A stretch of DNA of 64,000 bases, taken from the NCBI RefSeq assembly GCF_002967715.1, contig NZ_PUIA01000017.1, forward strand, positions 310,001 to 374,000. Reading direction: 5' to 3'. The notes under the pieces were generated by a model. The model was not told the origin of the DNA. It did not search any database and worked only from the letters and a program-made list of their open reading frames with translations. This document shows, piece by piece, positions 36,051 to 44,989 of the stretch. This DNA comes from Blastopirellula marina (lineage in GTDB: Bacteria; Planctomycetota; Planctomycetia; Pirellulales; Pirellulaceae). The position numbers and the translations under genes were made by a program. Position 1 is the stretch's first letter; every line of letters begins with the position of its first letter.

Positions 36051-37406
36051 CTACCCGAGATTGGTAATCCGGCCATTGGAATCGCTGAACTTGTCGGCAT
36101 TGACGCCCATGGTTTCGAGCATGGTGACGTACAAGTTGCAAAGCGGAGTCTTATCGGCCACGCGGACATGCCGGCCCGGCTTCACCGCACCGCCACCCCG
36201 GCCCGCCAGCAAGATGGGCAGGTCGTCGTGATTGTGGCGATTTCCGTCTGAAATGCCACTGCCATACAGCAGCATGCTGTTATCCAAGAGCGTGCTGTCC
36301 CCTTCCTTGATCTCGCGCATCTTGGTCAGCAGGTAGTCGAACTGCTTGGCATGAAAAGCGTTGACCTTGGCGATTTTCTTTTGCTTCGCGTCGTCGTTCT
36401 GATGATGCGAAAGATCGTGATGCCCTTCGCTTACGCCAATTTGAGGGTAAGGGCGGTTGCTGCTTGCGTTGGTCATCATGAAGGTCGCGATCCGTGTCGA
36501 GTCGGTTTGGAACGCCAGCACGATCATGTCCAACATCAAGCGGCAGTGCTCTTCAAACTCGGCCGGTACGCCACTTGGCCGCGCGTAATCTGGTTTGTCG
36601 ACCTCCTGCCCTTCCAGCTTGATGCTGTGGGAAACGCGGCGTTCGACGTCACGTACTGCGTGCAGATACTCATCCATCTTGCGGCGATCGACTTCCCCCA
36701 AACGATTCTGAAGCCGCTTGGCATCGTTCAGCACGAAATCGAGGACACTTTTCTTCCGGCGATTGCGGAGCGACTGGTTCTCGGCTTGTTCCTGAGAATC
36801 ACCATTGCCGAACAGGCGATCGAACAAGGCCTGAGGATTGACCTCTTTGGTGACAAAGTTCGTTTCGTTCCGCCAACTGAGATTCGACGAATAGACACAG
36901 CTATAGCCTGTATCGCAGCTGCCAGACTGGGCGCTCGGCTCAAGCCCCAGTTCCAGCGATGGAAACCTGGTCAGGTGCGAAAGCCGTGCGGCAGCGTACT
37001 GGTCGACGGAAACTCCGTTACGGATATCGGCACCACCTGTCTTGAATGGGTGAGCCCCAGTCAAAAACGAAGCCACGCTGCGGGCATGGTCGCCGCCACC
37101 ATCCCCCAGCGCCCAACCGTTGTGTAGTTCGAAACCAGAGATCGGCATGATCTCGCTACGATGCTTGGCCAGGTGCGAAAGGGTGGGCGTCAGTTCCTTC
37201 AGCTCTCCTTCATACTGCGGCTTCCAATGAGGCATATGCATGCCGTTGGGAACGTAGAAGAACCCCATCCGCACCGGCGGCTTAACGTCAGACGAATCAA
37301 TATTCGCGGCACGTGATTCGGGGCATATGCTTTCCAGCCAAGGCATTGCCACAGCGGTTCCAAGACCACGCAAAACCATTCGCCGACTGAGCATTGTGCT
37401 AGACAT
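36051..37406 (-). CDS. DUF1552 protein (Tat-exported), module 3
   Basis: 451 residues. Twin-arginine start (SRRMVLRGLGTAVAMPWLES) followed by MGFFYVPNGMHMPHW, the DUF1552 opening motif, then HARSVASFLTGAHPFKTGG, CSCVYSSNLSW-like region (GYSCVYSSNLSWRNET), VLDFVLNDAKRLQNRLG and LLYGSGISDGNRHNHDDLPI. DUF1552 is related in role to DUF1501 and usually pairs with a DUF1592-type cytochrome gene, as here: it starts 14 bases after that gene's stop. Function unknown, presumably enzymatic in the periplasm. Confidence 0.9.
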   Translation of the reverse strand: MSSTMLSRRMVLRGLGTAVAMPWLESICPESRAANIDSSDVKPPVRMGFFYVPNGMHMPHWKPQYEGELKELTPTLSHLAKHRSEIMPISGFELHNGWALGDGGGDHARSVASFLTGAHPFKTGGADIRNGVSVDQYAAARLSHLTRFPSLELGLEPSAQSGSCDTGYSCVYSSNLSWRNETNFVTKEVNPQALFDRLFGNGDSQEQAENQSLRNRRKKSVLDFVLNDAKRLQNRLGEVDRRKMDEYLHAVRDVERRVSHSIKLEGQEVDKPDYARPSGVPAEFEEHCRLMLDMIVLAFQTDSTRIATFMMTNASSNRPYPQIGVSEGHHDLSHHQNDDAKQKKIAKVNAFHAKQFDYLLTKMREIKEGDSTLLDNSMLLYGSGISDGNRHNHDDLPILLAGRGGGAVKPGRHVRVADKTPLCNLYVTMLETMGVNADKFSDSNGRITNLG

Positions 37407-37420
37407 CTATCCGCTTCCCC

Positions 37421-39742
37421 TTAGCCACCACGTTTTTGAAAAGGTTCGCTATGGACGATCGCCTTGATCATGGAAGAGAAGCGGTAATCGCTGTTCTCCA
37501 TCTCGATCTTCACGGCCTGGATCGCGCATTCGTCGTAGTATTCCACGCCTCGCCCCAAAGCATACGTTGTTGCTTTGGAAATCAGGTTGTGCACGAAATC
37601 ATCCTTTTTGTCTTCCATCAGCAGCTTCTTCAGCCCGTCTGCCCCGGCGAACTTACGCCCGCCTGGCATCTCGCCGCTGGCATCGATCGCGAAACCTTCG
37701 TCCTTGGTTCGCCACTTGCCGATTGCGTCATAGTTTTCTAACGCGAACCCGATCGGATCCATCCGGGCATGGCACGAAGCACAAGCTGCATTCTCGCGAT
37801 GCTGTTTCATTTGCTCGCGAAGACTACCGGTCAGTTTCTTTTGCGATTCGAGCGTCGGCACGTCGGCCGGCGCTTCTGGTGGTGGTGTCCCCAGTACATT
37901 GTCGAGAATCCACTTCCCACGCTTTACCGGGCTGGTGCGTGTTGGGTTCGAGGTCACTGTCAGCACGCTGGCCTGAGTTAGAATTCCACCTCGCCGACCA
38001 TCGCGGAGTGTGACACGCCGGAACTCGTCTCCTTTAACGCCGCCGATACCGTAGTGCTCGGCGAGACGCTGATTCAGGAAGGTGTAATCCGCTCCTAACA
38101 GGTCCAGCACGCTCCGATCTTCGTCGATGATCGACTGAAAGAACATTTCGGTTTCGGTTCGCATGTCGGCGGCCAATTGATGATTGAAGCTGCCAAATCG
38201 ATGCCGATCAGGCTGCACAATTTCCAGCTTTCGCATTTCGAGCCACTGCCCAGCGAAGTTCTCGGTTAGCTGTTTTGCCTTGGGATCGGCCAGCATGCGT
38301 ACGACTTGCCCGTCGAGATTTTGCCGCAACGTCCCTTTCCAGGCTTGCTGCAGGAGCTCTTCGTCCGGCATGGTACTCCACAGGAAGTAACTCAGTCGGG
38401 TTGCCAACTGATAGTCGCTTAGCGGCTGCGTCCCTTCGCTGCCTTCAGGCATCTCTTCGACTTTGAAGAGGAAATGAGGAGAGCACATGACGCCTACCAC
38501 CACTTCGCGAATCGATCCTTCGTAGTTCAGCCCGTCTGCTTTCGCCATTTCGTAGAGGATCATTAACCGCTCCATTTCCCCTTTGGTCACAGGACGTCGA
38601 AACGCTCGTGAGGCAAAGCGGGCAATAACCTGCTGGGCGGCTTGTTTCTCGTCGAGTCCCTTTTCACCGGGACTAACAAAGAGGATCTTCTTGTGCGATT
38701 CGGGGTACCGACTATCGAGGTTCGTGTCCGGTCCGCGCAGTTCGATCCGATTGATAAACAGGTTTCGGTCGCGGCGGTTCGGATTAGGGTTGCTCGGGTC
38801 GTAATGATCGTTGAGAAACGCGACTTCCAACGGAAGCTTGCCACGGGGCATGCGCACCTTGAGCTCCATTGGCTGCTTGTTGGGAGACTCGTTACTGACG
38901 GCAAATGTTCGCTTCTCCTTGTCACCCAGACGAACTCCTAACTTCGCCGGCTCGTCACCCGACTGGCTGGCATGGGCATAGATGGCCACGGTGTACATGC
39001 CTGGTTCGACTTCAAGTTCGTAGCTACCGGTATTGTTCGATGGAAATGCCAACTGCCGCCCGGAAGCGCTACCGTGCTTCAATTTGAACTTTGCCAGCGG
39101 CAGTTCATTCTTCGGAATGAGCTGGCTCTTGTCGGTGATGATAGCCCTTGAGGCGATGTCGTCCGCGGCTTCGTAGAACTTTTCAAACAGAAGCGGAGAA
39201 GTCGACAACACGTCGCCGATGTTGTCGAAGCCATAACCGACGTCATCCGCCGGGAACGAATCGGTGGCCTTGTACTCGATACCCACCAGGTCGCGAATTG
39301 TATTCTCGTACTCGATACGATTAAGGCGGCGGATCGTTTCGCGGCCTGGGTTCACGGGACCATCGCAGTCGACCGTCGATAGCGCCTCCTGCACCCACTT
39401 TAAGACACCTTGCAGTTCATCGCCGCCTGGTTGATCGTAATCCTTCGGCGGCATGCTGCCGGTGACCAACATGTCCAACACCGACGACCACTTCTTACGG
39501 CCAGTAGTGGTGACCTCTTCCCACGAGCGGAACTTTTCCAAATCGAGCTCTGCCTCGGCCGTATCGCCTGAGTGGCAATCCATGCAGTAGCTCTTCATGA
39601 ACGGCACGACGGTGGTGCTGTACGACTCGGCCATATCCGCGCGCTTTGCTCCTTCTGCCTGCGACGCAATCAACATGCAGACAAGACACAAAACAATCGG
39701 GAACGGTCCGTACGCACAGTGCCCGCTTGGCAGCCGCGACAT
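37421..39742 (-). CDS. Planctomycete cytochrome of the DUF1587-1595-1592-1588-1585 type, module 3
   Basis: 773 residues. After a hydrophobic signal (about 14-30), the heme site SYCMDCHSGD (Cys53, Cys56, His57) is followed by the usual chain of small domains: DUF1587 (IRRLNRIEYENTIRDLVGIE), DUF1595 (RFASRAFRRPVTKGEMERLM), DUF1592 (LATRLSYFLWSTMPDEELL), DUF1588 (RDGRRGGILTQASVLTVTSN) and a C-terminal DUF1585 with ACASCHARMDPIGFALENYD (a second CxxCH near residue 651). Two heme sites suggest electron relay. It opens the minus-strand run of cytochrome modules 3 and 2. Confidence 0.9.
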   Translation of the reverse strand: MSRLPSGHCAYGPFPIVLCLVCMLIASQAEGAKRADMAESYSTTVVPFMKSYCMDCHSGDTAEAELDLEKFRSWEEVTTTGRKKWSSVLDMLVTGSMPPKDYDQPGGDELQGVLKWVQEALSTVDCDGPVNPGRETIRRLNRIEYENTIRDLVGIEYKATDSFPADDVGYGFDNIGDVLSTSPLLFEKFYEAADDIASRAIITDKSQLIPKNELPLAKFKLKHGSASGRQLAFPSNNTGSYELEVEPGMYTVAIYAHASQSGDEPAKLGVRLGDKEKRTFAVSNESPNKQPMELKVRMPRGKLPLEVAFLNDHYDPSNPNPNRRDRNLFINRIELRGPDTNLDSRYPESHKKILFVSPGEKGLDEKQAAQQVIARFASRAFRRPVTKGEMERLMILYEMAKADGLNYEGSIREVVVGVMCSPHFLFKVEEMPEGSEGTQPLSDYQLATRLSYFLWSTMPDEELLQQAWKGTLRQNLDGQVVRMLADPKAKQLTENFAGQWLEMRKLEIVQPDRHRFGSFNHQLAADMRTETEMFFQSIIDEDRSVLDLLGADYTFLNQRLAEHYGIGGVKGDEFRRVTLRDGRRGGILTQASVLTVTSNPTRTSPVKRGKWILDNVLGTPPPEAPADVPTLESQKKLTGSLREQMKQHRENAACASCHARMDPIGFALENYDAIGKWRTKDEGFAIDASGEMPGGRKFAGADGLKKLLMEDKKDDFVHNLISKATTYALGRGVEYYDECAIQAVKIEMENSDYRFSSMIKAIVHSEPFQKRGG

Positions 39743-40088
39743 GAAGGGGAAACTCCTGCTGGGGAAGATAACAGGGGATTAAGGCAGGCCTAAGGGGAAG
39801 GGATGCATCAATTATAAGAATCGCGTGTAGATACGTCTATGGAAAAACGTAGCCGACAACGACACATTCGAAATACAGATTTCCACACCAAGCACAATGC
39901 TGGCGAGAAGATAGAGAGGCACCCCACCACAGAGGATCGCCTAGTCTGAAAGACTGGCAATTGAGACAAAATGCATAGCCATTTAGGCAGCCCACTCTTT
40001 GACCCAAAGCATAAGGCGGCAATGACACAAAAAAAGCCGCGGACCCACTGAGTGGATTCGCGGCTTTGGGTGCTTCGACTTCGAAGCC
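39743..40088. other. Intergenic region with one terminator
   Basis: It holds the 5' flank of the module 3 cytochrome gene and the fabF-like gene's terminator at 40028-40067. A 63-codon antisense frame here has no support. No other signal seen. Confidence 0.5.
40028..40067 (-). terminator. Rho-independent terminator of the FabZ-ACP-FabZ-KAS cluster
   Basis: Arms AAAGCCGCG (40033-40041) and CGCGGCTTT (40059-40067) with a small inner stem (CCAC/GTGG). On the minus strand the stem is followed by eight T. It lies 22 bases after the stop of the KAS-II gene. Confidence 0.85.
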
Positions 40089-41381
40089 CTAGCCCTTGAA
40101 GCGGCTAAGGGCGAGCGTGATGTTCTGACCGCCGAACCCGAAACTGTTGTTCAGGGCGATATCCACCTTCGCTTCGCGGGCAACGTTAGGCACGTAGTCG
40201 AGATCGCAGTTGTCGTCCGGGTTCTCGTAGTTGATCGTCGGTGGCAGCACGTTGTCGCGAATGGCCAGCAAACAGACAATCGCTTCGGTCACGCCAGCAG
40301 CGGCAATCAAGTGCCCCATCATGCTCTTAGTGCTGGAAACCGGGATTTTCTTGGCCCACTCTGCGCCGAATGCTTCTTTGCAGCACAGGGTTTCGACCTT
40401 GTCGTTAACCGTGGTGCTGGTGCCGTGGGCGTTAACGTAGTTGACGTGCTCAGGACCGATGCCGGCGTCTTCCATCGCCATCTTCATACAGGCAATACCA
40501 CCGCGTCCTTCTGGATGCGTATCGGTAATCCGGAAAGCATCAGCCGTCGTGCCGTAGCCGATGATTTCACCGTAAATGGTTGCTCCGCGGGCCTTGGCAT
40601 GTTCGAGTTCTTCGAGCACGACCATCGATGCCCCTTCGCCGAGGACGAAACCATCGCGCTCGCGATCAAAAGGACGCGAGGCCTTGGTAGGCTCGTCATT
40701 GCGAGTCGATAAGGCGGTCAGCAGATTGAAGCCGGTCACACCGAAAGGATGAATCATGGAGTGCGCTCCGCCTGAGAGCATCACGTCGCACGTACCACGC
40801 TTGATCAGTTCACGAGCTTCGCCAATGGCCTGGCTCGAAGCGGCACAGGCCGTCAAGCAGTTCAGATTCGGACCTTGGGCATTGAATAGCGATGCCAGGT
40901 GCCCACAAGGCATGCTGGGGTCTTGTTCCATTTCGCGCTGCGAATCTAGCGTTGCCAACCCCTTGGTAATGAACGCCGACTTGTCCCAGTCGCCGTTGCC
41001 GCTGCTGATCGCCGCGACAACCATGTTGGTGAACGTGTGGAAGTCCTGATCCCCTTCACCGCAACCCAGGTAAACACCAAAGCGGGTCGGATCTTTGATG
41101 GCGTCCAGCACGCCGGAAGCCTCGACGGCCTGCTTGGCAGCACCCACGGCAAAGCGAGTATGGCGACCGGCCTTTTCCCAGTCGGCGATCTTCTCGCCGC
41201 ACTTGGTCACGTCCCAATTCTTGACTTCCGCCGAGATCTTGGTGGGAAAGTTCGAGGCGTCAAAAATGCTCGTGTAGCCAACGCCGGAAGCGCCCTCTTT
41301 CAAGCCTTTCCAGACCGTTTCCACATCGTGTCCCATGGGATTGACCATGCCGACACCGGTGACAACGACTCGCCTAGTCAT
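40089..41381 (-). CDS. Beta-ketoacyl-ACP synthase II-type (FabF-like)
   Basis: 430 residues from ATG 41381, which starts the family motif TRRVVVTGVGMVNPMG; the frame continues to 41441 without support. Catalytic residues: Cys179 (CLTACAASSQAIG), His319 (VNAHGTSTTVND) and His357 (TKSMMGHLIAAAG). It elongates acyl-ACP by decarboxylative condensation with malonyl-ACP. As the last gene of a cluster with a dedicated ACP and two dehydratase-like proteins, it may belong to a specialised acyl chain rather than, or as well as, housekeeping fatty-acid synthesis; no fabD, fabH or fabG is present here. Confidence 0.92.
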   Translation of the reverse strand: MTRRVVVTGVGMVNPMGHDVETVWKGLKEGASGVGYTSIFDASNFPTKISAEVKNWDVTKCGEKIADWEKAGRHTRFAVGAAKQAVEASGVLDAIKDPTRFGVYLGCGEGDQDFHTFTNMVVAAISSGNGDWDKSAFITKGLATLDSQREMEQDPSMPCGHLASLFNAQGPNLNCLTACAASSQAIGEARELIKRGTCDVMLSGGAHSMIHPFGVTGFNLLTALSTRNDEPTKASRPFDRERDGFVLGEGASMVVLEELEHAKARGATIYGEIIGYGTTADAFRITDTHPEGRGGIACMKMAMEDAGIGPEHVNYVNAHGTSTTVNDKVETLCCKEAFGAEWAKKIPVSSTKSMMGHLIAAAGVTEAIVCLLAIRDNVLPPTINYENPDDNCDLDYVPNVAREAKVDIALNNSFGFGGQNITLALSRFKG

Positions 41382-41538
41382 AGAAGATTCTCTCCGCGCC
41401 GAAGGCAGTAGGGGCGTCCAGAGCTCGCACGCCTGGCTCACACACTTATTGTAGTTCGCTATATCGGCTGGGTCGCGTCCCAGCTTGCGAAGGTTTCATC
41501 AAGCCGCCGGCAAATGCACCGGCTTTGGGCGTTGCTTG

Positions 41539-42084
41539 CTACGAAATCGAGGGGGTTTTGGTCAGCTCGATTTCCGCCTGAATCATGTAATCGGGTGGTT
41601 GAAGCGGGGAACCATCCTTGGCCTGACCAACTTCATACAGGCCCAGCAAGCGTAGCATTGATAGCAGGTCAGCCGGGAAGAACAGCTCGCGCTGCTGGTC
41701 TTTATCGTTGAGGTGGGCGAAAAACAGCTCGACCTCAGCATGCAACTGATCGCCGATGTGACTTGTCGCCGAGACATACGCGCCATTCTCGCGGATGTCG
41801 TTCATCGTGGCCGAGTAGGTCAGTTGGTCGCCAGGATGTGCCGTCCCATGGAAGACAGCCTTGGCTACTTTGGCCAACACGACGCGTTCGCGGAAGTCGT
41901 ACACTTCGCCGGCCAGAAGACCGCCCGTTTGGGCAATCCCTTCGATCACCAGTGAATGCGGCATCACCGGCAAGTAGCGGAAGTGGTCGTGCAGATGGTC
42001 TTCGGCCAATGAAACACACTTCACCGCTTTGGCCGACGTGCCACTTTTAAACTCAATGAACTTGTCGATCCAAAACCAACGCAT
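41539..42084 (-). CDS. FabZ-like hotdog protein 2
   Basis: 181 residues. Hotdog-fold dehydratase features: DHFRYLPVMPHSLVIEGIAQ with His34 and Glu48 in the FabZ catalytic positions, and KAVFHGTAHPGDQLTY. The active-site loop reads HS where FabZ normally has the Gly-Val/Ile of 'MPGVL', and a 40-residue C-terminal tail is added, so substrate or function may differ. It lies 157 bases upstream of the KAS-II gene and downstream of the REP pair that separates it from the ACP gene. Start ATG 42084. Confidence 0.82.
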   Translation of the reverse strand: MRWFWIDKFIEFKSGTSAKAVKCVSLAEDHLHDHFRYLPVMPHSLVIEGIAQTGGLLAGEVYDFRERVVLAKVAKAVFHGTAHPGDQLTYSATMNDIRENGAYVSATSHIGDQLHAEVELFFAHLNDKDQQRELFFPADLLSMLRLLGLYEVGQAKDGSPLQPPDYMIQAEIELTKTPSIS

Positions 42085-42113
42085 TCCGTCAGACCCTTCG
42101 ACTTCTTTCTAAT

Positions 42114-42291
42114 CCCCTCGACACATAAGGAAGAGGGCTGGGCTGAGGGGGCAATGACAAATTTGCTCCGCGACTCAATCCCTGGGATGCCGATGGATTC
42201 GGCTTGGATTCATCGTTCGGTTCATAACCAGGAAACGAACGATAGCAAGTAGCACCATACCTTTGCCCTCTCCCGCTTATGGGAGAGGGAA
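42114..42291. repeat. REP-like inverted pair, copy 2
   Basis: Units at 42114-42151 (CCCCTCGACACATAAGGAAG then AGGGCTGGGCTGAGGGGG) and 42263-42291 (TTTGCCCTCTCCCGCTTATG then GGAGAGGGA) flank a spacer that itself contains an 8-bp inverted repeat ATCGTTCG (42212) / CGAACGAT (42236). It fills the space between the ACP gene and FabZ-like 2. More diverged than copies 1 and 3. Confidence 0.6.
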
Positions 42292-42309
42292 TTGGCAGGA
42301 ACTCAGTAC

Positions 42310-42696
42310 TTAGGCCAGCTTCGACTTAACGTAGCTGCACATATCGTTGACGGTCAGCAGGTTGCCGAAGTCCGACACGACTGGATTGGATTCGAATTTG
42401 CTGAGGTCAGCAAATGGCATTCGCTTCTTCAGTTCGGTCAGACCTTCCTCGGTGACCTTACCCCCTTGGACGTACTGAGCGTTGGTCAGAATGTCTTCTG
42501 GGAATAGTTCGTCACGTGGAATGGTGATGCCGAACGCCTTTTCCAGGCGGAACACGATGTCCAGAAAGTCAATCGACTCGGCACCCAGATCGCCGACCAT
42601 GGTGGCCTCCGGTACCACTTCTTCCTCGTCAACGCCCAACGCGTCTACCAAGGCTTCGCGGACCTTTTCAAAAATTTCGTCATCCGAGGGTGCCAT
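42310..42696 (-). CDS. Long acyl carrier protein
   Basis: 128 residues, about 50 more than a housekeeping ACP. The phosphopantetheine site is GDLGAESIDFLD with Ser41. Helices I and II look normal (EIFEKVREALVDALGVDEEE, FLDIVFRLEKAFGITI), then the loop is extended by some 45 residues (YVQGGKVTEEGLTELKKRMP, FADLSKFESNPVVSDF) before the last helix (VNDMCSYVKSKL). It is flanked by two FabZ-like genes. The size and context point to a pathway-specific ACP; as a stand-alone carrier it needs partner enzymes acting in trans. Confidence 0.88.
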   Translation of the reverse strand: MAPSDDEIFEKVREALVDALGVDEEEVVPEATMVGDLGAESIDFLDIVFRLEKAFGITIPRDELFPEDILTNAQYVQGGKVTEEGLTELKKRMPFADLSKFESNPVVSDFGNLLTVNDMCSYVKSKLA

Positions 42697-42792
42697 AATT
42701 TCTTGCTCTCCGACTGGGAACTGGCTAATTGATTGCTTGAAAAATTGCCCTACGCGGGAATATGCGGCCGCACGAGCGACCCAGTGGACTGC

Positions 42793-43272
42793 TTATACCG
42801 CCGATTGTTGGCGATAGAGCAAATCGTATTGTTGTTTTAGTTGCCGAATCGCGTTTTGATCGGTAATGTTCGGCTCATCGGTGCCGGAAGAGTTGTAACT
42901 TTCCAGTACGATGCGCGAACTGACGGCAACGCTTCCAGCCACCTCGCCGGAAACCTTCAGCGAAGCCAGGTTGCCGTCCATCTTGACTAGCTCCGCTTTG
43001 ACGACCAGGATCTCGCCCGGTTCGACAAAGTTGCCGTACTTCACGTTCCGTGCTTCCTTCAGCACAGTCAGGCTGTGACTGAAGTTGTTCGTCACGCGAA
43101 CTAACCATGCCCCGGTCTGGGTCATGGCTTCCAGCATCAGCACGCCTGGCATGACCGGAAATCGCGGGAAGTGATCCTGCAGATACTCTTCGGCCAAGCT
43201 CAAACATTTAACCGCCGATATTCGTTCGCCGGGATGGATCTCCGAGATTTGATCGATCAGACAGAACTTCAT
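42793..43272 (-). CDS. FabZ-like 3-hydroxyacyl-ACP dehydratase 1
   Basis: 159 residues. The FabZ signature DHFPRFPVMPGVLMLEAMTQ is intact, with catalytic His34 and Glu48; ARNVKYGNFVEPGEILVVKA continues the hotdog fold. The length is near normal FabZ (about 150). It is the first gene of the minus-strand cluster FabZ1-ACP-FabZ2-KAS, 96 bases before the ACP. It dehydrates 3-hydroxyacyl-ACP to trans-2-enoyl-ACP. Having two FabZ paralogues with one ACP suggests either successive steps or a heteromer. Confidence 0.88.
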   Translation of the reverse strand: MKFCLIDQISEIHPGERISAVKCLSLAEEYLQDHFPRFPVMPGVLMLEAMTQTGAWLVRVTNNFSHSLTVLKEARNVKYGNFVEPGEILVVKAELVKMDGNLASLKVSGEVAGSVAVSSRIVLESYNSSGTDEPNITDQNAIRQLKQQYDLLYRQQSAV

Positions 43273-43648
43273 CTCAGCTCACTAGCGACTCGAAATTTTC
43301 AAAAGGTACTAAAGGACCTAGCGACGGGAAATTAAAGCTTAGCAGTATACCTAGCCAATCTCACCCTCACAAGTTCACAACCGCCTGTAAAACGCCGGTT
43401 TTCAGACGATACCGCCGGCTTGGCAAGCGCCCCTAACCTAAGAAAATATCCCCACTTACGGTAGATCAGTTCCCCAGATCGAGCCGGATTTGGTCAAACC
43501 TGGCCGTAATATAAGGTCTCAGGGGTGCCTGCCGAGGGTGGGTTAGACCGCGGCGGATGTCTATAATACCAAGGTAGCTTCAGGCCCTATCGCGGCCCTC
43601 AATTCCCACCCGCCTGCCAGCGGACGCTTGGCCCCTACGAGAACCATC
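43273..43648. other. Divergent promoter region of the FabZ cluster and nadA
   Basis: 376 bases separating divergent starts. It contains a TATAAT hexamer at 43562-43567, 81 bases before the nadA ATG; the -35 at 43539 (TGGGTT) is poor. No conserved NAD-regulator site, riboswitch or hairpin was recognised. Confidence 0.5.
43562..43567 (+). promoter_or_regulatory. Candidate -10 element of nadA
   Basis: TATAAT matches the sigma-70 -10 consensus exactly, but the hexamer 17 bases upstream (TGGGTT) is weak. Position and direction suit nadA. Confidence 0.4.
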
Positions 43649-44785
43649 ATGTCGACCGTTTCCCTGGGATCCTTCGATTTCGCACCCTATCGATCCCTCT
43701 CGAACGAAGAGCTGACCGCCCGGATCCAAAAGGTCCGCGACGAACTGGGCAGCAAGCTCCTCATTCTGGGGCATCACTATCAGCAGGACGAAGTGATCGA
43801 ACTGTCTGATCTGCGTGGCGATAGTTACCAGCTCAGCAAAATGGCCGCCGAAAGCAGCGATTGCCGCTATATCGTTTTCTGTGGTGTCCACTTCATGGCC
43901 GAAACGGCCGACATCCTGGCCAATCGCCCCGAAAAGATCGAAGAGCGTAACGGCCAGCGCGTTACGGTCGTGCTGCCAGATATGGCCGCCGGCTGCTCGA
44001 TGGCCGACATGGCCGCGATCGACCAGGTTGAAAATGCCTGGGACGACCTGGGAGAGGTGGTCGACACAAACGACATCACACCAGTTACTTACATCAATTC
44101 CGCCGCCAGCCTGAAGTCGTTTGTTGGCAAGCACGGCGGTATCGTGTGCACCTCAAGCAACGCCTATAAAGCCTTGAAATGGGCGTTCAACCGCACCAGC
44201 CGGGTACTCTTCTTCCCGGACCAGCACCTGGGCCGGAACACGGCGTTGACGATGGGAATCACCGAGGACCAGATGCCGGTCTGGAACCCATACGCAGGCG
44301 CACTGGGGGGCAACACCGAGACGCAACTCGTTGATAGCAAAGTAATTCTGTGGCAAGGGCACTGCAGCGTCCACCAGATGTTCAAGAAGGAGCATGTCGA
44401 CGCGTTCCGGCAGAACCACCCTGGCATCAAGATTCTCGTGCACCCGGAATGTATGCGAGAAGTCAACGAAATCGCCGACGTCTCAGGCTCGACCGGCAAG
44501 ATCATCGAGACCGTCCGCCAGGCTCCGGCCGGCACGAAGTGGGCGATCGGGACTGAACTTCACCTGGTCAATCGACTTAAGAAGGAGCATCCGGAACAGG
44601 AAATCCACTTCCTCAGTCCCGTCGTCTGCATGTGTGCGACCATGTACCGCATCGACTTGGCCCACCTATGCTGGTCGCTTGAGAACCTGGCCGCAGGGAC
44701 CCCGGTAAACGAGATTTACGTGGATGACGAAACATCTAAGTGGTCGCGGGTAGCACTAGAACGAATGCTGGAAGTATCGGCGTAA
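43649..44785 (+). CDS. nadA: Quinolinate synthase A
   Basis: 378 residues from ATG 43649 (the frame is open from 43628). It shows the three-fold NadA repeats: LILGHHYQQDEVIELSDLRG, CRYIVFCGVHFMAETADIL, and the cluster ligands Cys116 (PDMAAGCSMADM), Cys239 (WQGHCSVHQMF) and Cys329 (CMCATMYRID). NadA condenses iminoaspartate with dihydroxyacetone phosphate to quinolinate using a [4Fe-4S] cluster, in de novo NAD synthesis. nadB and nadC are not adjacent. The length matches the longer NadA subtype found in Bacillus and planctomycetes. Confidence 0.95.
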   Translation: MSTVSLGSFDFAPYRSLSNEELTARIQKVRDELGSKLLILGHHYQQDEVIELSDLRGDSYQLSKMAAESSDCRYIVFCGVHFMAETADILANRPEKIEERNGQRVTVVLPDMAAGCSMADMAAIDQVENAWDDLGEVVDTNDITPVTYINSAASLKSFVGKHGGIVCTSSNAYKALKWAFNRTSRVLFFPDQHLGRNTALTMGITEDQMPVWNPYAGALGGNTETQLVDSKVILWQGHCSVHQMFKKEHVDAFRQNHPGIKILVHPECMREVNEIADVSGSTGKIIETVRQAPAGTKWAIGTELHLVNRLKKEHPEQEIHFLSPVVCMCATMYRIDLAHLCWSLENLAAGTPVNEIYVDDETSKWSRVALERMLEVSA

Positions 44786-44882
44786 TCGATACAGGCCGAA
44801 CCAGTGGCCAGAGAAATGGCAAGGCGAAGACTACCTCGCTCGGACTATTCTGCGACTTCCTAACTTCAAAAGGCCCAAAAAC

Positions 44883-44912
44883 TTGACGCCTGTTAATTTG
44901 GGCAACTATATT
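44883..44912 (+). promoter_or_regulatory. Candidate sigma-70 promoter of the secreted unknown gene
   Basis: TTGACG (44883-44888) and TATATT (44907-44912) with an 18-base spacer, about 78 bases before ATG 44990 and beyond the nadA stop. Among the better promoter matches in the window. Confidence 0.5.
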
Positions 44913-44989
44913 AGACTTTGAGATAAATTCGGCCGGCACGATTGTGCTTGGACCGAGAGTCCCTATTCCCATCTCCAGGCGTTTTCCGC

